36,151 bases of DNA from Pirellulaceae bacterium (GTDB taxonomy: Bacteria; Planctomycetota; Planctomycetia; Pirellulales; Pirellulaceae), in assembly GCA_028066335.1 (NCBI GenBank), contig JALCBQ010000014.1:1-36151 (forward strand), written 5' to 3'. Shown one piece after another: positions 33,319 to 36,151 of this stretch (position 1 is the first letter of the stretch; each line of letters opens with the position of its first letter). The translations under genes and the position numbers were made by a program. Under the pieces are notes generated by a model. The model saw only the letters and a program-made list of their open reading frames with translations, had not been told where the DNA came from and did no database searches.

Positions 33319-33939
33319 CTATTTTTTTTCGTTTCGCTCTTTTAGTAAAAGCTCGATCGCTTTGTCGGCCTGTTTGTTGGGAAGATCGGCAAAACGAAGT
33401 TTACCCGTATGGTCGATCAGGTAGTAATCTGGGTACGAGTTTACGTAGAATCGTTTGACAATTTCGCCCGTTGTGTCGAACAAAACAGGATAAGGGATTT
33501 TTTCCTCTTTGACAAAATCGGGCCCTTTTTCAGCCTGATTTTTCGTATGAATCCCTAATACAACGAGACCTTCATCTTTGTGTTTCTCGTGAAGTTCTTT
33601 CAAGTGTGGGATCGAAGCACGGCAGGGACCACACCAAACTCCCCAAAAGTCGATCAATACGACTTTACCTTCAAACTGTGCCCAATCGGCAGCAGCACCG
33701 TTTAGGGGTGTCGTCCCGTCGGCAATCGATGGGGGGGCTTTCCCCTCAATCGACAGAAGTTTTCCATAACGCTCGGATCCAGCCTTCTCTTCTAGTGGGA
33801 AGAGACGATCGTCTTTTGCATCATTCTTAGCCGCTTGGCTAGAGGTTTGTTGAGCAGTCGCTTGACCATAAGCTTGCTCAAGTGTCCCTGAAACAAAGAG
33901 GGTTACCACCAAGGTGGCAAAAAAAGAGGTTTGTTTCAT
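33319..33939 (-). CDS. Secreted thioredoxin-like protein (TlpA/ResA type)
   Basis: 206 residues with a signal peptide (hydrophobic FFATLVVTLFVSGTL, likely cleaved after AYGQA or nearby) and a Gln/Ala/Ser-rich linker. The thioredoxin-like domain follows, starting around residue 85. The active site is WCGPC (Cys103 and Cys106), followed by RASIPHLKELHEKH. The cis-Pro region is NSYPDYYLID, with the Pro one position different from the usual TP. LGIHTKNQ and FVKEEKIPYPVLFD mark the TlpA/ResA insertion typical of the AhpC-TSA/redoxin branch. It should act in the periplasm as a disulfide reductase or cytochrome-maturation factor. AAAGGA lies about ten bases before the ATG. Confidence 0.85.
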   Translation of the reverse strand: MKQTSFFATLVVTLFVSGTLEQAYGQATAQQTSSQAAKNDAKDDRLFPLEEKAGSERYGKLLSIEGKAPPSIADGTTPLNGAAADWAQFEGKVVLIDFWGVWCGPCRASIPHLKELHEKHKDEGLVVLGIHTKNQAEKGPDFVKEEKIPYPVLFDTTGEIVKRFYVNSYPDYYLIDHTGKLRFADLPNKQADKAIELLLKERNEKK

Positions 33940-34056
33940 CGAGAGGGGTCCTTTTGCTAAAAAATGTCGAAAGAGGCGTAAAACGCATCAAGAACCGCCA
34001 GTCTATCAAGTGAAAATGGACAAGTCAAATGATTTTTAAATGAGGGAAGATAAGGT

Positions 34057-34836
34057 TTACCCAAAGTTTTTAGTAAATTCGATTGCGGCTGATAATTCAT
34101 AGAGAAGGTTCTCTGATTTTTGGCGAATGATCGTTAGGTAACCGGGGAAACGTTGTTGTTCTAATATTGTCAGTAACTGAGCGAAGTCGACACTTCCGCG
34201 GCCCAGGGCTGTTTCGTGACCTTCGTCTTGTTGGTAGTCGTAGGTTGCATCGTGCATTGCGAACTGGAGAATATGGGGTGCCAAAATGGTCAAAGCTTGT
34301 ACCGGATCGTGTTGGCTCATGAGGTGTTTTGCTGGATCAAAATAGATACCAAGCGAGTGTGTGGGAAGGTCGGCCAATAGTCTGCTGAGGTCTTCTGGAG
34401 ATGTTTTATTGGGGGCAAGTGTCAACAGGGCGCCACACCGCTGACCCCATTGGCCCAGATCGGTCAATAGTTGAAGGAGACCTTGATACTCAGATGAGTC
34501 TGTCGGGGCGATTCTTCCGAGGCGTATTGTAAGGGTCGAGGCACCTAGTTGATAGGCCGATTCCATCCCTTGTTTGATCTCATTAAAGTTTCGTTCAAGT
34601 TGGTCGAGTAATGTTCCTTCTTGCGTTGCAAGGAAGAGATTGCTGACCTTCAGGTGGTAGTCACCGAGCCGCTTACGAAGCTCTCGGATTGCTGTTCGGG
34701 AGAGGGCCGTCTCGTGGAGATGGCCTAAAAGGTCGATTTCGACCCCTTTGGCACCGAGTTGGGCGGCAAGTGGAAGACTTTTCTTAAGAGGGAGGCCAAG
34801 GGGGGCAAGAGAGAGCGAAGGGCGAAGCTGCAACAT
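34057..34836 (-). CDS. Sugar phosphate isomerase/epimerase-like TIM barrel, probably lacking metal ligands
   Basis: 259 residues from ATG 34836, with AAGAAG nearby; an extended frame begins at a TTG 17 codons earlier and is not used. It is an AP_endonuc_2-type barrel: GAKGVEIDLLG (29-38), LTIRLGRI, GIYFDPAKH (163-171, Asp167), FAMHDATYD (192-200, His195) and LGRGSVDFAQLL (211-222). In active members a Glu is expected in the strand where this protein reads LLTLAPNKTS (Ala141) and another in the last strand, where it reads YLTIIRQ (Ile237). Both are absent. It may be a non-catalytic binding protein or use another chemistry. The gene is divergent from the large secreted protein gene to the right. 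Confidence 0.7.
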   Translation of the reverse strand: MLQLRPSLSLAPLGLPLKKSLPLAAQLGAKGVEIDLLGHLHETALSRTAIRELRKRLGDYHLKVSNLFLATQEGTLLDQLERNFNEIKQGMESAYQLGASTLTIRLGRIAPTDSSEYQGLLQLLTDLGQWGQRCGALLTLAPNKTSPEDLSRLLADLPTHSLGIYFDPAKHLMSQHDPVQALTILAPHILQFAMHDATYDYQQDEGHETALGRGSVDFAQLLTILEQQRFPGYLTIIRQKSENLLYELSAAIEFTKNFG

Positions 34837-34995
34837 AATCTTCTTGTTTTTCTTCCAGAGAGAACGTTTTTTACGAAAAAATAACAACGTGTAAGGTAGG
34901 GTTTATCGCCTATTGTAGCGGGCCAATGTCAATAATGGCAGTTGATTGCTCTTGAGAACCATAGAATATCGAATATAGCGAAAGTAGCGACTGTA

Positions 34996-36151
34996 TGAGG
35001 CAAGGTTTTAACCCTGTGTTATGTCTGTTGATGACGCTCTTGTTTTTTGGAGAGTTTGGTCAATGCTGCGCGCCCTCTGTCGTCTTGGCGAATCAAGATC
35101 GTAACAGGAAAGGTGACCCGTCAGGCCAACAGAAAAAGAATAGCGATGAAATCGATCTCCGTACGAAAGATGCCGTCGAAGTTTATAAATGTGATTTTGA
35201 AAATGAATCGGACCTGAATTACGACGGATGGCCCGACGGCTGGACCCGAAAACGGGGTGTTGGCTATCCTGCCTATATTGATATTGGTATCGTTAATCCA
35301 AATAAGAAGAGTCGTAAGAAGAAAGATGCCCCCAGTGAACAACTGTTTAAGGCTTTTTCGGGCGAGCGATGTTTAAAGGTCGAAATGGATGGTGGCGCGG
35401 CGATGCTCCAAAGCAAACCGGTTTCGATCGGTTCTTTTTACAGTTATGTACTCGAGACTTCTATTCGTACCGAAGGTCTCGAACACGATCTCGTCGGTTG
35501 TGCTCTCCTTCTGTTTGATGAAAATGGGGAATTATTAGAGCGGCGTGAATCGGAAGATGTACGTGTTGCCGACGATTGGAAAAAGGTAACGGTCGGCCCC
35601 TTTACCCCTGAAAACACAGAGGTCCGGACCGCAGTCGTTAGCCTCTACGTCAAGCCGACAAAGTCGGCAGATTTGACAGGTAAAATATGGTTCGATGATA
35701 TTTGGTTAGCCCGTCTGCCCCGTATGGAATTAACAGCCAACAGTCCACACCATGTCTACGAGCAAGGGAACGAAATTACTGTAACCTGTGGGATTTCTGG
35801 TATTCTTGAAGCGCATCCGATGATCCGTTTTGAACTGACAGATGTCAACGGAAAAATGATCGACGAGAAGATCCTCAACCTTGACGGGAAAGAGATCCAA
35901 GACGAAACGACCAAGAGCACAGTAAAGAGTAACAAGGTGTTGCAGCGGCGAGTTCTGGGAAATGACAAAATAGGGAATTATGCTGGTACTATTCCGTGGA
36001 CCCTTCCCATTAAAGAGGCCGGTTTCTATCGGGTACGTGTGACGATGCAGGGTTCGACGGAAGTCGTTCATGAACGGATGATTACCCTCGCTGTTTTTCC
36101 ACCTCATAAGAGAAACGTACAGGGGCAGTTTGGCTGGACTCTTCCAAAAGG
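34996..36151 (+). CDS. Large secreted protein, N-terminal part (runs off right edge)
   Basis: The frame is open from ATG 34996 to the window end (385 codons). The first 35 residues form a signal peptide (PVLCLLMTLLFFGEFG core; cleavage near VVLA). A short Lys-rich linker is followed by a jelly-roll, carbohydrate-binding-like domain (about 55-245): CDFENESDLNYDGWPDGW, GGAAMLQSKPVSIGSFYSY, then KIWFDDIWLARLPR, a pattern common in CBM4/CBM6-type modules. An Ig-like beta domain follows (about 246-375), ending in HKRNVQGQFGWTLPKG, which may lead into a glycosidase-like barrel. The protein is exported; an enzyme domain cannot be seen here. A second in-frame ATG lies at 35032 but would cut into the signal peptide. 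Confidence 0.75.

Noticed and set aside
35730-36107. 125-residue frame antisense to the secreted protein at the right edge
   Set aside because: The plus strand codes for a coherent signal peptide and beta-domain protein through this stretch, so the antisense frame is incidental.
1-36151. CRISPR array, insertion sequence or prophage
   Set aside because: No regularly spaced direct repeats, transposase, integrase or phage structural gene was found anywhere in the window.

Overview
The window looks like a chromosomal segment of a Planctomycetota bacterium, possibly Pirellulales-like, with moderate to low GC. The assignment rests on family-level recall, not on a search. The supporting features are a giant tandem UvrA of about 2,370 residues with a private C-terminal extension, a plsC-cdsA-ubiD-A24 peptidase-LOG gene string, an ExeA-type ATPase standing alone, a DOMON-like protein, small planctomycete-style membrane proteins and several secreted proteins. 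I saw no tRNA, rRNA, CRISPR array, insertion sequence or prophage. Coding density is high and nearly all long reading frames are intact.

Layout. (1) 1-5618: an exopolysaccharide locus. A Wzz/GumC-type chain-length protein runs off the left edge on the minus strand. Divergent from it is a tight plus-strand operon: CelD/FemAB-like acyltransferase, polysaccharide deacetylase, flippase, GT4 glycosyltransferase. (2) 5724-12280: plus-strand core metabolism: lysophospholipid acyltransferase, CDP-diglyceride synthase, UbiD decarboxylase, an A24-family peptidase homologue that appears to lack both catalytic aspartates, a LOG-family protein and a pteridine-reductase-like SDR. (3) 12305-14069: minus-strand 6-phosphofructokinase followed by IspD. 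(4) 14375-25821: plus strand: SEC-C/TPR protein, RibD with an inserted segment, the tandem UvrA, and a DOMON-like protein. (5) 25862-31594: minus strand: TrkA then TrkH potassium uptake, two small membrane proteins, and an ExeA-like AAA ATPase. (6) 31780-36151: RsmE (plus), a secreted hypothetical protein, a secreted thioredoxin, a TIM-barrel isomerase homologue (all minus), and the start of a large secreted protein (plus) that runs off the right edge.

How the genes work together. The left operon covers export (flippase), sugar transfer (GT4), trimming or modification (deacetylase, acyltransferase) and length control (Wzz) of one surface polysaccharide. PlsC and CdsA catalyse consecutive steps of phospholipid synthesis (lysophosphatidate to phosphatidate to CDP-diacylglycerol). 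TrkA and TrkH form one K+ uptake system. UvrA starts nucleotide excision repair; a LexA-like dyad lies in its putative promoter.

Nothing here is a convincing new defence or mobile system. The most unusual items are the four-ATPase UvrA with a duplicated C-terminal module, two probable pseudoenzymes (the A24 peptidase and the TIM barrel), domain insertions in RibD and TrkH, and a long dyad upstream of pfkA.
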